From Rhopalosiphum padi (lineage: Eukaryota; Arthropoda; Insecta; Hemiptera; Aphididae), in the NCBI RefSeq assembly GCF_020882245.1, contig NC_083599.1, forward strand, positions 6,820,001-6,884,000: a DNA stretch of 64,000 bases, read 5' to 3'. The position numbers and the translations under genes were made by a program. Positions 35,699 to 50,689 of the stretch are shown piece after piece. The notes beneath the pieces are model-generated. The model ran no database searches, had not been told where the DNA came from, and was given only the letters and a program-made list of their open reading frames with translations. Position 1 is the stretch's first letter. The number at the start of each line of letters is the position of its first letter.

Positions 35699-38600
35699 TG
35701 CACCCGACCTACATAACATTATAATATATTAATAAGTAAGTCGAACAAAAACTCGAAAGGACAGTCTTCGTTGTGCCGTAGGGCAATCACGGCAATTATA
35801 ATTTACGTGCGCGTAAATAATAATAAAAACTAGTTTCGTCCATTCATGGTCGAAATTCTATCGTAAAAACTGTTTAAAATTAAAATTTTTAAAATCAACA
35901 TGCTCGGAAAAATTGCATATTTTTTCGCATGCACAGTTCGGTATTAGCGTGTGTATTTCTTTTGTTTTCTCGTTTTATACGTATTTACATTTTTTTGGAA
36001 AAATTGGAATTTTGTTTCTGAGTCTATAAGCTATACGAACATACGGGCATTACTTTTTTATGTACACTTGAATAACAAACAATAATATTAATTATTATTT
36101 TCTCGTGAACAAATCGGTTATGTTTACTGCTTTTTATTTTTCGTATTACCCAACTATGCGTGGTAAATTTTTAAAAATTGTATCTCGCAAGATAGATAGC
36201 GCTACTGGTGCTTTCCTCATTAGTATTTTCATATTTTACCTGCCTTTACGGTTATTACACTATAAAATATGTGTACAATTTATTCTATACAAACATATTA
36301 TTCTTCAATACCGTTCTAACTATATTATATCTTTTTTATCTTTAATATGTATTATATTATAAGCGTAGTTATTGGTACAAAAAAAGTATTTGTGTATTTA
36401 TCCATCTAAATATATTTTAAAATAGAAATCTTTGTTACACATGCTCTCTGAAAATATTCATCCGATTATCTTGATTTATTTTTTTTATAAAAGAGTACTT
36501 TTTGAAACAAGTTTAGAATTTATGATTTTGAAAGTTAAATTAAAGGAAAATACGCACATAAAGATATTTTTTTTTCATTCGTGTTACCAATATTATTGGT
36601 TATTATTAATTATTTACACTATTGAAACGTTATGAGTTGTTTGGTTTTGGTCTAGAATGAAATAAAACCAAATTTAGGTCGTTCAAAAAAAAAAAAAAAT
36701 AATAAAAACAATTAAAAATAATGCTGCTGTTAAATGGTCAAAAAAAATTAATGCTTAGCGTTCCGCTGTGTAAAGTTGATATATAGGAAATATAATTTAA
36801 ATTCAGATCAGAAAACCAAAAATATTATTTATCCACGCGCGTTACGCTAAATATTAGCATTATGCGACTACCTAACCTAACGGGGATAGCCAGAATATTA
36901 TAGTACGCAACCAGTGAGGATTGTATGGACATCGAAATATTATTGTGTTAACACGGCGCCTTAGATAGGCAATTCAGCTACACCACCGCCGAGAGTCGAG
37001 TCTTTTCCGGCAGTGGTATCTCATAATAATAATAATATAGTAATATTGTTGTTATGACAACCTTTGTGCTCATCGAATATTAAATATTATCATATATAGG
37101 TTCACCGGATCAAGGTATCATTAAAAGCATTAATATCATTATCACATCATAATATTATAATCGCAAGGCCAGGAAGTTATTAATGCGCTAAACATTATTA
37201 ATTATTCGGCCTTTCGTATGACGCTCTAAGACACTATTTAGTGAAATATATTATATATACAATAAAAAAACCCCGAAAATAAGTTAAGATTATATTGTTA
37301 AAAAACATTTCATTCGTTTTATATTATTTTCTTTAGGCATTTTTTTCTTCATTAACCGTAATGTTATTTATTGAAATGGCTAAAAACAAATTGCCCCGAA
37401 TTAAAACTCGTCTTTTAATGTCCGTGCAGACTGCTGGATGCTATAATATCCACGGGGACAACAAAATATCAGTGCATTTTATATTACGTCTTATCGATTA
37501 TAAGCAGGGTAAAGGAACATATAGCGTTTAAATATGTATGTATATAATATGTTACAAAATAGTAAAAAAATTATCAGCTAATTATTACTTAATGTTTTAA
37601 AAAATCTAAATTTTTAATAGTAAGTAAAGTTCATAAGATGTAGGTGTTTTATTTTTTAATATACCTATATTTAGGTTTAATTTGAGCTTTTGATTGGTTA
37701 TTTTTAATTTTTTCAAAAAAAATATAAATTAAATTAAAAATTTAAAATTTTCCGTACAAAAAAAAATAAAAATATTTTTATTACACGTTTAGTAAAAGCA
37801 TCTATTAAATTTATGAAAAATAAAAAATTAAAAAATACTGATCAAAACACGAGTTCTTTAATTTGTCAGAACTTCGTGATACACTCTATATATATCTTAT
37901 ATGTGTGCATAGTTTCTATTAACTATTTTTGATAAAATATCATAGTCAATATTCTTATACTATTTAGTTTAAATTAAAAGCCTCTACGAATTTCCACTGT
38001 AGCTATAGCTTGATCGAGTTTTGAGTGTAAACTACTAGATTAATATGATGGCTAAGGTAATATCAATGTCCTTGCATATTTTTATTTAAAAAAAATATAA
38101 AACGTATTCGTCATATCATTTTTGTCGAGTGAACGTCATAAAGTCGATTTTACTATTTTTGTTGTTTTTGATTTTATTCAATAATTTCTCGGATTTGATC
38201 TTCATCGTCCGACCAATATATTTTACTTACACGCACGCTGTAATGGTGTTTGTCGATATTCACTCTACGTTGAATTTATATAACTGTACAGTTTTAAAAA
38301 TTTTGTGAATTTTTTAGTTTATGTATAAACTTAGAAAATAACTTACATTTAATATATGTATATATATACTAATATACTTGATACGAAAGAACATTTTTAA
38401 AAATGCATTCTTAATATTTAATATTATAGAATTTACCTTATGCAATATTTGTATACATTAATTGATTATAATCGAGTATTTTTATTTTGTAGTACTATGT
38501 GTTACTTGATTATTAATTTTTATTATTATATTAATATAATAATTATTATTTTTATCCATAAAAACATAGTATCTATATTAGTTATAATTTATTATTGTTA

Positions 38601-39338
38601 TTATTATTATTATGGATTAGTTACTAACAAAGGGAAAATATTCAAACAATCGATACTAAAATTAATTTATACAAACTGTAAACATTAATACCATCACTTG
38701 ACTCTAAAAAGCGTAACGTATAATAGAGACCTAGTCGATAGGTTATAACTGATAAAATTATAACCATAAACATTGTAATTCCTGAACTACGGCTATCAAC
38801 CTTGATAAATTATTCATTATCAATATTTGCTATGTGTATTCATTAATCAAAATTAATCATCAGGCAGACTGATATTTATGAAAATTATTTTTTTTTTTTA
38901 TGCTATTGAAATTTGAAATATTTCAATTGAAAAATAATAATAACATATAATGATTACAATGATAAGACTGGTATTTAAAAAAAAAAAAATTGTATTGGAG
39001 CTAACATAATCTACTTTAAAAATGTACACTATATATAGGGTACAGGATATGCTATATGTGTATTCTATTGCAAGAAATAACACTATTTTTATCTAAGAGT
39101 TTACCATTTTTCATTTTTTTTTTTAAGTTTTTTGTAGTATATATTCAATAAATCGGTAATATTATGCGCTATATAATGCTGATTTTACGTTTACGGCAAT
39201 TTTGTTGCTGATTTTACAAAATCAGAAATTGTTTCACATTTTATTCACGAGTTCAGAAATTGGTTTAATATCATAAAATCATTTATGATAAAATGTAACA
39301 TATACACACATACACACACCGTTTAAGGGTCAACTCAC

Positions 39339-39477
39339 TTTTTCACGTTGTTTTCCGTCGTCTCCAACACCAGTGTAGATGCTTCGTGTAGATACGTACC
39401 CGTTGAAGTACCACTGGCTCCGGACATTTCGCTCAGGCTCGACCGCGCCGAACCGGCCCGAGGAGGTGCCAGTAAAT
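39339..39477 (-). CDS. C1-domain protein, Ser/Thr-rich linker exon
   Basis: Minus strand, acceptor cactgtgtttcag before 39477, donor gtgagt after 39339. Joined to the base left by the previous exon it reads DLLAPPRAGSARSSLSEMSG, then ASGTSTGTYLHEASTLVLET and TENNVK, ending two bases into a Lys codon. The first half is a low-complexity Ser/Ala/Gly linker that is probably disordered and phosphorylatable. The second half (YLHEASTLVLET) looks more ordered and leads into the pre-C1 segment. 139 bp; the phase fits both neighbours. Confidence 0.85.
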
Positions 39478-42400
39478 CTGAAACACAGTGTTTGAATAGT
39501 TAATATATATTATAAAGTAATAAAATATTTATTATTCAGTAGATATATTATTACGGGCCGCATCTAGACCATAGTGTGATCCGTTAACTGTAATTAATAA
39601 TCTAAAAAATATTTTTTTATATTTTTATATTAATTGGTTATTTAGTAGTGGAGTAGTGGACATTTAACTAGATAGTTAAAAAGATTATTTGTTTTTAAAC
39701 TTTTTGTCTTAACGAGATTAATAATTAACTATAAAAATGACTTAGATTTCTTCAGTTAATTCAAAAATTATCAATCAAATTTTTTAATTATTTTCGAAAT
39801 TTTTAGTTTTTATACATTAATAAATTACTTACTAATTATTTAACTATTAACTACTAACTTAGCGATTGTGTGTTTACTTAACCTAACTTGAGTTAATTAT
39901 TTTCATTAATCATTGTCGAACTCAAAAAAAACTACATTACATTTTTATATCTTCTAAAGTTCATAGAAAATTTATTAGCTATACTTAATTCCTCTTAATA
40001 TATTTATCACTGAACGGTGTTCCGTAAAAACGTTCACTTGAATATTGTATTATTAATTCATTGTATTTGTCTTTTTTATAAAACTAAAAATTCTAAATAT
40101 TTTTATATTACATGCTCTAACCCACAAAACGTTATTTAAGTTTTGAAACATTTGAGTTATTATATTGTCTGTTGGTATCAGCAGTTAGTACGTGTTTAGA
40201 ACAATTTAAAATATTATATCATGACAATTGTCTGTAACTATATAATATATATATAATGAACACACTATATGATTGACCAGTATAAAATATACACAAAAAC
40301 ACTTTTCAACACATTCCAATTATTACTTAATACATTAAAATGACACGGCAGGCAGTTTTACACTAACCATCAACACGAGCGAACTCAGCAATACACTTAT
40401 TAACAGCCATCTTCCAAAACAGTAAGGTATTATTTTAAATTTAATAGTTACAATAGATTTATAAACCAAACATTTCTCATTATTGATAAAAACTTCATAC
40501 ACAGCGCTCTAACCCCTAATTACGGAAAACTTATCCATAAGGAATAGAAAACCTCTTCTGGATAACTAATATCGTAATTTGTTCCCTGACCATGTTAAAT
40601 GTCAAAATTACGACTGGAAAATTTCGTTTAGAATAATTTATCGTTATTATTTATCATAATAATCAAATTTCCAATTAATATTTAAATCCTATTATGTTTT
40701 AAAAACCTATTATATATTTCTACGACAAAACATCATACGATCATTTATTAGAAGAGTTCTATACAAAAATAGTTTTGTCTTAGTAAAATATATGCACCAT
40801 AATATACATATTATGTATATAATATTATGAACAATTAACTATAAGTATATACCTACCTATCTAAGAATTATAGAATTATTTTGTTCGATTAAAAATATAT
40901 AAATCTGATAGTTATTACGAATTTTCAGATAACATTTTATTATTTATGTGGTAAAGTATTTCCCGCTCTTCCATCATCCATTATAAAGAATATTAAGTGA
41001 TATTATTTGAAAATGTATAACATTATTTTGTTCATGACGTATGAAAATAAAATATTATAGCTATTATTAAGACAATCTTAATACGTTATTAACATACTTA
41101 ATTACTAAATTCGTTACGTTTATAAATTACAAAAACATTACTAAAAATCGAATGCGTAGTGCAGAATACATTAATTTATTAATACTACCTACCTATATAA
41201 TACTAGAGTTGTGCATTTATCGATTACATACCATTTATTAATGAGTGCTTAAGTTGGAAGTTCTATAAAAAAAAATTATCGACGTTTGTGAAAATGACCT
41301 AAATTTAAGGTAAAAAAAAAATATATATTATATGTATATATTTATTGTTATCAAAGAACATTTGAGACGGAAAAAAAGTTATCAGGTCACTGGTTCTGTT
41401 ATGGGTTGGTGACGTTGTTAGTGTTGCATTGTTTGATCACAAACCTTTATATCCGGAACTCATCTTGCTTTATTCACTTAATCGCTGAAGGACGATTATA
41501 TATACTTATAGTTTATTATTATTATAAGAAATTTAATGTGAAAATATTAACGCATTTAAAAAACAACATCAAGTGGAGCCGAGTGTAATATCATTTTCGG
41601 TTTTCGTTTTAAATTACCTTCAAATAATCTTTTACCCTAGGGTAGAATTTAAGGGAATAAATATACCGAAAATACCAAATACAGTCAAAAACGTAATTTT
41701 TTAAAAATTTTTTTTTTTATTATTATATGAGTATAATATTCAGTCACGTAATTTGATTTATCTATTTTTTTTTATATATAAGTAGAACATAATAATTATT
41801 TTATATATTTGAATATATTATATACAATTGCAGTGTATAGTTATTATTTTTTAATATATATAATTAGTATTAAACACTTTTTGGCAAAACAAAATAATAA
41901 GTGTTTATAGAGTTAGTACCTGTATGGCTTTAATATATATGCTACACAACTACTCACGATACCTTTTTGTAAATATATATTAGATTCTAAGAGGGCTAAA
42001 ACAAATATAAACAAAAGTCGTATGAATATTATGTCGATTAATGATGATTCATTATTATAATATCTATAGTCTACCTCTTTAGAAAACAAACTATCTATTA
42101 TCATTCTTAAGATGTACGATATTTTCAATTCGAATCGCATGTATTACATAGCACGTATGTTTTTAGAACGCATTTTTTCTATACTGCAAGCCTTAAACAT
42201 ATTTTTTTTTTAAATTCATAATAAAACGTCAATTATTGGGATTTAAATAAGTACTTACTACTTTAATATTCGGTGACCTATTACAATAATATTGTCTGCC
42301 ATAAGATTTCTAGATCTTCGTGAATTTGAATGTTTTCATAGTTAATTTTACTGTTAATATTATAGATAACTAATTATTGTAACATCAGTGTACCAAAGAA

Positions 42401-42837
42401 CGCCATATATCACTGTGTCGTGGTCTTAGTCTTACTAGAAAAAAAATACTTTCGCTTTTGTTAAAATATCATATACATATATAATGTGTTTTAAAAAGTA
42501 CGATCGTATTATCTATGAATATATATTTTTTTCAAATTGTATTTTGAAATCATGATAAACTCAATATTTTTTTTTAATAATAATTACGAAAAAAATAATT
42601 TTTTCAATGATAATTCTATCTAATTCAGAGAATTCTATCACAATTAAAAAATCGAAATTCAAATGAATACCTAACTTGTTAATTTGTTATTTATAAGTAT
42701 TTAAAGTTTTGATAAGTTGAGTGAAATAGGGGCGGCAACTGACAAAATGTCAGTTAATTATTCTATACTCATATAAACTTTAAATACTTGTAACTTATCG
42801 TAAACGGATTTACATATACTTAAACAACTAAATTGTA

Positions 42838-42867
42838 ATATATATATAATATATATTATATATATAG
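42838..42867. repeat. (AT)n tract, self-complementary
   Basis: The run tatatatataatatatattatatatatag is an imperfect AT dinucleotide array that can fold on itself. Confidence 0.75.
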
Positions 42868-44243
42868 TTAATATTCATAAATACGTGAACAAATTCAAAA
42901 TAAATTATGATTTAATTCATATATTATATAAAACTTCTATTATTGTAATAATTGCAATACATGAGAATTTAAAAAAAAATAATTACTTTAATTGCAATGA
43001 CAAGGTTATAATCATAAGTTTATTGAGTATATTATTAATTAATTCTAAATTATCGTTTATTCAGTCGTTAACTGATATATTATATATTTTTACATTAAAC
43101 TGTTCCTGACTGACCTTCTTTATTATTCGAACACATAATTTTAAATTAGCTTTATCTTTATGGAAAAATTGTATTTCCTATAAAATGTTGGTGGAAAAAT
43201 CAAAATAAACATTTTAACTATTCATATAAATTGTATAATAATTATTCATAATATTTTTAGTAAGTCCACATTTTTTCCAATACATTTATAACTTTGTTCA
43301 TCACAATATCTTCTGCCATGAATATTATCATTGCGTGTATAAATATATTTTCTATTTCTTCATTCTTCGATAATCGAACTTTTGAAATGAGTTATGACTT
43401 TAAGCCAATATAATAGTGATTAAATTACAAAACACGTGTTAGTGAATTACGGTTTGTCGCATGTCATCTTCACAAATGTAATATTAAGTATGAAAATTAT
43501 ATTTAAAATTATTATTATTCCCGAAATTACTTATGATTTTGTGTTAAATAACAATAAGTTTATAAATTTATACGTATACCAATGAAAAAAAAACGTCTTA
43601 TTGTATTGTGGAAAATAATATCATTGTAAAATATATGCAAATATTTAAAACTAAGTATCTACGACAAAATTATAACAACTTATTTGAAACATGATTGCAA
43701 AATCTTTACCGCTTGTTCAAATCGAGGTAAACAAATTGTCGATTTTAGAATCTAAATCCAAGTGACTAATTTACTAATCGTTCGAAAAATGATATTTATA
43801 ATTTATTTATTACTTGTGTAATTATTATAATAATATAAACTCTTAGGTTTTTTTATTTTACAAACAGCTTGTGCGATACATTTTTATCATAAGTATCTAA
43901 ATATGTTTTCGGTGCAAAACGTACGGAAACTTTTAATTTGCACCAATATGATCAGTGTTAATTAATTGCGGCTTAATCCCTGAATGATGTACGAGTTTTA
44001 ACCCAGAATTTTTAGATGTACCTAAGAGTTGCGGCCACACAATAATTTATACATTGCATGTAATATAATATACATGACATATGATACATCACAATATATT
44101 ATATATTGAAATGTTTATAGTTATTTAATAAATTAATTATTAATATTACGTATTTTCCGAAAATAAAATACATATTCAAATCAAATCAATCAAATGTATT
44201 ATTTAACTGTTAGATATCAAATTAATAATAATAATATTATAAT

Positions 44244-44475
44244 TAATATTGTTTTTGTTTGGTCTTTTTTAATTGTAGAATATAATATAATAATAATGTT
44301 AAAAAATAAAATTATTTCTATAAATAATATTGTTTTGTTAGTTTTAGAATAATACAATATATAATAATGTTAGAAAAATAAAAGTACATATTCGTGTAAA
44401 TAATATTGTTTTGTTGTTTTTAGAATAAAATATAATAATTTAAAAAAAATAAAAGTATTCGTATAAATATTATTT
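44244..44475. repeat. Tandem repeat, about 66-80 bp unit, three copies plus a partial
   Basis: Units start with taatattgtttt at 44244, 44325 and 44401, and a partial one starts at about 44467. Each runs through 'tagaataNaatataataat', an A-rich block and 'attcgtRtaaa' (units 2 and 3 most alike; unit 1 is more diverged at 80 bp). All are head to tail. No coding potential. Confidence 0.75.
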
Positions 44476-46087
44476 TGCGGGTTTTTTTAAATTTTTTTTT
44501 TTTTTTTTAAGATTATTGTTATTGTTTTGGCAAAAACTTAAAACTCACTGATAATATAAAATAAATAATTGTAATTTACCGTAACATAATAAAAACAAAA
44601 TAAATTTAATATAATATTAATTTTTTATGAATTGGCAGTATATGATTAAGAAATGAGCAAGCAATAATATTTCCCAATGCGAGCTTTGGATCGTACTGTA
44701 CGCGGAGAAAAAAATATGATATTCGCATAATATTATAATATACTTGCGCTGTTTATTAATATTTAATTCCAGTTTATTACACGAATGATCCACGTATTTA
44801 CGTCGTGCATAACTTAATATAATAATTATTTAATGGCTGCAGTATTGTATAATACTGTATATTATATTATTGTGTTGTCGAGTAAAAAATAAAAATACGA
44901 TTTTATATTAAAATGGGACGAACGATTATAATATTCGCCCAACTTCCAGCGGACATTATAACTGGCACTGACTGCACACATACATCACTCACGGTAACGG
45001 GTGTATAACATTATGATATATTATTTTTATAATAACGTTTTGTAATTCATCGAAAAATAAAATAAAAACTACTCCGGAATAACGTCGATAAAAAAACATG
45101 TTATCGACACGCATTTCTGAAATATACCTAAATATATTATGTCATAATATACGTATAAATGTATGTATAAATATATAATACATTGCGTATTATAGGTACT
45201 ATGTAAGTACCCACGATTGGGTTCTAAAAGCACTCGCAAACTATACAATAATGATATAAAATTACATACATTTATTACATTATGTACACACATGTCATAT
45301 TATATTCTATTATAAATTATAATAAATAATAATAATGCGATATTTGCACGGAAGTGACCGTATCATTATTATTATTATTATTTTTTATTATTGATGTACG
45401 CGAATTGCAGGTCGACCCTTGGGTTGGCGGTGGTTAATGTGTATCAAATTATAAACTTCAACCGTGAGCAAATAATAATATTATTATAGCAAAATAGTGC
45501 CTAAAAAATTGTTTGTATTGAGTTATAGGTAGGTACACACTACACGTGTTCGTTTTTATAATATGATTATTTCGGTTCTCGATAATGCACTCGCATATTT
45601 CTATGCATATAGTACAAAGTATATATTAAATTAAAACCAAAATATCAAGCGATTCGATGAGGTTAAAGGTTGTTTTCATATTATTTAATTTTGAATAGTC
45701 ATGGCGCAATTTAGAGAGAGTAGAGTACTTGCATGTGTTTAAAACCCTCAAAATGTATGTAACTTGTGATTATTTAATATTCTTATTTAGTAAATAAACT
45801 AATGATATGTGCTTATAATATAAAAAGGTTATTAAATATGATTATTCAATTAGCGAGGGAAATTTAAATACTTAAATGAATAAATAGGAGTTTAAGCGCT
45901 TCTATTTTTACATATTATAAATTATCAGTTCTGTTTATTATTACTATTATTGTTAACTTCTTCTTGTAAAGTATATATTATAACTTCAATATTTGCCTAT
46001 GGGATGATGTTTTGTTGTCAATAGGACACACAATATTTCACATGTTATAACAATATATATTATAATATATGTATTGTATATATCATC

Positions 46088-46113
46088 AGAATAATAATAA
46101 TAATAATAATCTT
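46088..46113. repeat. (AAT)n microsatellite
   Basis: About eight AAT units. Similar shorter tracts occur at 45367-45383 (ATT) and 46999-47020 (AAT), the last followed by an AGA run at 47026-47044. Confidence 0.75.
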
Positions 46114-49100
46114 AACTATTATTACTATTTTTATCTTTATTATTAAAATACTTTGTGAAGTCCTTCACTTCGATCACCTAAAATTAAGTTAGTGTCACAC
46201 TCTAATATTCAAATATTATAATAATATAATAGTATGTACCTACTTTAAAACTTTGTGACTTTCGTGTTTACTATATTTGTATTGCATTCTAATATATTTG
46301 TCCAATAATAATTATTTTGATTTGTTTTGAAAATCCAAGATTTTCGATGAATACATATTTTATTACCTGAATAAACGCAGTATTTAAATGATTACATAAT
46401 ATGGATAGTTGTTACATCGTATAATAGTTTAATTACTATTCGGGTGACGTTATGACACACACATAGATTAAAGCTGTATTTAAATTTAATCAATCCACTG
46501 AAATTATTAATTAAAAAAATTTAAATCCCTATAAAAATATTATTTACAACCCCATTTCTGACAGAAAATGAAATTTAAATAATGATAGTTTAGACCAAAC
46601 TTATCCACAAGCTATTAAAACATACACAAAACACTCAAATAATACAAATCATAATGTAAGTACTTATATAAAAACGAAGATTTCAATATTCAATTAACTT
46701 TCTTCTTAAAAGAATTTAAAACCCTTATCAACCCACTTATTTTACTTTTGACAGCTGTCATCGATAAAGTAATTTAAAAAAAATGTTAATTAACCGAAAT
46801 ACTATTAATCCTTTACAATATTATTATTGATCGTAGATGGATTACTCAAAACAAAAACTAAATTAAATTTTTACTATACCTATAATAAAAAAAAAAATAA
46901 TAATAATAAACTTAACGATTATTACAGCAGCCCATTTAAGAGCAGAAAAAAAGACAAATTAAAAAATAAATTGAGAAGCTGTTAGTGAATGTTTAATCTA
47001 CTTAATAATAATAATAATAAGTAAAAAAAGAAGAAGAAGAAGAATAAATACACATTTTAACGTATTTCGAGCTGAAATTAATAAACTAATTTTGATGTTA
47101 ATATATTTTGTATTTTTTCGATTCTACTAACACTTGAAAAATATTATCAGTACTTACTCAGAATCAAATATATTGGAAATTCGTGTTGACATTAACACGT
47201 ACGTCCCACATTTAGTACATTCCGTGCAACTTTACGCTTTTTCCTCTCCTCCCCTTAGAAATACAAACTAGCATATAGTTCGTAGTAAACAAAATAATAG
47301 AATTCCTCGACAGTACTAATTAAATACTTATGATACATTTTTTCTTATTTTTTTTTTCAAATAATATTTAAAATATTTCGAAAATTATTTTGCTACAAAT
47401 CGGATATTACATATTATATCATATTTATTTGACAAATTCCATAAATTCATAAATTATAAAGGTATTTTTGAAGAGTTTAATTTGTCGGAAAATTAAACCA
47501 AACATCAAAACAGTATAACTCTCTACAAGCCTTACTCAAAATAAAAGTAAGGTACGCTAAAAAATATGTCAATTAGAGAATTTGTATTTTATTTAGAGAC
47601 ATATAATAAGTTATTGAATATTAAAACTGTTTATCTCAACAAATCGACTAACAGTGAACGATTTTTAATTGTGGTAATATAAAAATGTTATGAATAAACA
47701 AAACGAGGCATCGAGTATTATTTAATATATTATATAATATTATTCTTAGTAGAATAAATAATAATAATAAAAGTCTCAGCAGAATTTAAGTATATTCAGT
47801 TGATAAAACAGCTTTTACAGACAACTAGAGTTGAAGTATATAATCAGTAAGACGCTTATGGAGTTAGAGAGGGAAGATTAAATAGCTACCTATTTAGATG
47901 AGTAAGAAATAATAAAATAGGACTTTAGTATGTCGAAGTGGAACTTAAAAATTGATTTGTAAAAGTATTATTAATTGAATATTAAAAGAATACGTCAACC
48001 ATATATTATTATAAGTATACCAGTCATTCATAATACAAATACGATTTCACCAAGTCAAACCATAAAATACGTACAAATATTTAATAGTTGAATATGATAA
48101 TAATTATATGACTTCCGAATGCATTGTCATTCGATAAAATATATCTTATAGTAATTTAGTATATTATTAAAAAGTTAAGCTTATTTTTTCCACTGTTCAT
48201 AATAATATACTTGTAGAAATCATACATGTCAATCATCTACTAGTTCAACGATAACCCATAAGTTATCTAAATAAGATGACAGATAATTCATTGACACTGT
48301 ACTAGATAAAATGACAAAGTATACTTAAAATTTGTATCTAAGTAATGGATAAAATATAATCAAATTTATTTAACTAAAAAAAACATATGATTTAAAACTT
48401 GAATTTGTAAAATAGGATTTTCGTTATAAATTAATAATATATATATACGAGTATATGAACGTGTATTTTAAATACGATTATTCTTTGGTAGACTTTTTTT
48501 CAGAAAATGGACAATTTATAAACTTACTATAAAATAGCTACACTACCGGACGTAATAAATATACATAAAATAATATCAAAATAAAATAAATAAGTAAATA
48601 ATTAGGCTATAGTCCAGAAAAATGTATACCTAGGTACGCATAAATTAAAATCATATTTATGTAAAAATAAAATTTTAAATCTTGTCACAAACAACTATAT
48701 ATCTAGATAATATTAATCTTTGATATTCAATTATTTTTTATAAATATAAAAATATATTTTAAATATTTTGATCTTGTTACCTAAACAACAGTGCACCCAA
48801 TTTTCGGTTAAGTGCAGCATTCAAGTACAGTTGTTCGTTTTCGCATAAGACCAAATCTTATTGCGAATAACATAATAATAATATGCTATACATACATATT
48901 TTGATAGTAATATTGCCTTATCTGCTTTATCTATAAAATATTCGTATAAATGTAATTTGATACCGTACGTGGAGCGTTGTCGTGCTGGTTCCAAACTTAT
49001 TTTCGATTGAAGTAAAACGCCGTTTGATATATTATTAATATTATGTTATTGTATGTCTACCGATGTAATTTTGTATTTGATTAAATCTCAAACGTTTTAA

Positions 49101-49851
49101 TGGAAAAGTCGAATCGTCAATCGGAAAATTAACAAACGAGTTCACAATAAGTTGACGTTAATGTAATCAAGGTTCATCATGTGCAACCCATCGTGTATAA
49201 TATATATATACCTACACGAGACTAAATACACCGTATATTTAATGCAAGGTTAAATTGCATACATGGAAACGAGACGGTGGAAAACCCTTTAACTAATTCA
49301 AATTACGTAATTATTTCGAGACGCGGGGGGCAAACTGCTAGGTTTCGCGAGACCACAGTTAAAGGGTTGGCTGAAAAACCTAAATTACATAATAAAACCT
49401 TTCTGTAAAATAATATAATATAGCAGTATTATTTGAGGTTTCTGAGTCCACTTTTACAGGGAGACGAATACATCTCAAGCGTTAAAAAGAGTTTTAAAAA
49501 AGTTCAAGCGAATATTACTACATTACATGTTCGTCTATTATTGCTATGTACACATTTTGTAATTAAAAGTTGTGTGTACTATAAGTATAAAAATAAAAAA
49601 TCCATGCACGAACAGTATGTGCATGACAATTGTTAAACGTATAAAGCAGATGTTCACTTGAACTTTTTTGTACTTCGATGACAGTTGATTCAAAAGCCCC
49701 AGACATATTATACTATTAATCATAATATATTACATAAAATTAAATTAGGTGCGTAATAACAGACAGGTCGGTCAGCAATTGGTCAAACATTTTCAAAAAA
49801 GTCCTAAAATACTATAAAACTGCGAACAAATTAACATTCCTATAATTATAG

Positions 49852-50443
49852 CAGGGGTGGCCAAATTGCGGCTCTCTTCTTCGTCGTATGCGGCTCGCGG
49901 TCTTATTTACAAAAACCAAAATTTTATTATATATCAATAAGACTATAGAGTACAGATTAATAAACAAAAAAAATAATAAATAAAACAATTGTAAATTTAA
50001 CATTAAGCTAAATATGTTTGTGTCTAATTTTTAAGTAAGCTTCTTAAGATCTGGTTGAATTTATGTAAGAACAGTTCTTAGTAATTCTGTTAGATTATCA
50101 CTAGTAAAATTTCAACGATATTTGGACTTACTTATTTTCATTGTTGAACAAAGCGATTCGCATGAACACGTCGTTCCGAAAATTGATATCAATTTTACCG
50201 CATAGTTTTAATATTTGGGTATTTTAATACAGAAATATGCTTAAAAAATTCCAGTATAGAGGGACAAATTGTAAACAATTTTAACAACAATATAATTTCA
50301 TATTTCGTAATTTGATATGTTTATTGGATGTTAGCTATCTTCATTACTTTTGTGGTATAAAAGTACAGGTTAGATAATTTGGCTCTTGATATAATTGCAT
50401 TAATATATGTGGCTCGCGAACATAGTCATGTTGGCCACCCCTG
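49852..50443. mobile_element. hAT-type element, CAGGGGTGGCCAA termini
   Basis: The left end caggggtggccaaattgcgg and the reverse complement of the right end, caggggtggccaacatgact, share a perfect 13-bp terminal inverted repeat. ggctcgcg-type blocks sit inside both ends (gcggctcgcgg; tggctcgcgaa). Flanking 8-mers aattatag (49844-49851) and ctatatag (50444-50451) agree at the last five positions, probably a mutated target duplication. 592 bp. The minus frame 49812-50003 overlaps the left end and is not a gene. Non-autonomous or decayed. Confidence 0.82.
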
Positions 50444-50689
50444 CTATATAGTATATAAGTTATATTTAACCCTTAATATATTCAAGTGTCTATGATTTAA
50501 TAGATGTGAAGTGCATGAAGTCTACCATAAAAAAAGACCCACAAAAAAATAATAATGGTGATTCAAAATAGTAGAACATTCTCTTTTTGAAATGGAAATG
50601 AAAAATTACAATTGTTATTTTAACATCGTATATCATTATTAGTTTTTTTTAGATTTAAATTTAAAACAAAATATTGTTTGGATGTTGCT

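Larger units (their letters stand above)
33748..39338 (-). other. Intron of the C1-domain gene
   Basis: 5.6 kb, minus-strand donor gtgagttg at 39338-39331 and acceptor at 33748. It includes a less A+T-rich island at 35240-35560, a GAT/AAT short tandem at 35660-35698 and an otherwise A+T-rich background. The short frames in this interval (for example 34650-34844, 34953-35207, 36105-36362) show no domains and look like chance ORFs. Confidence 0.7.
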
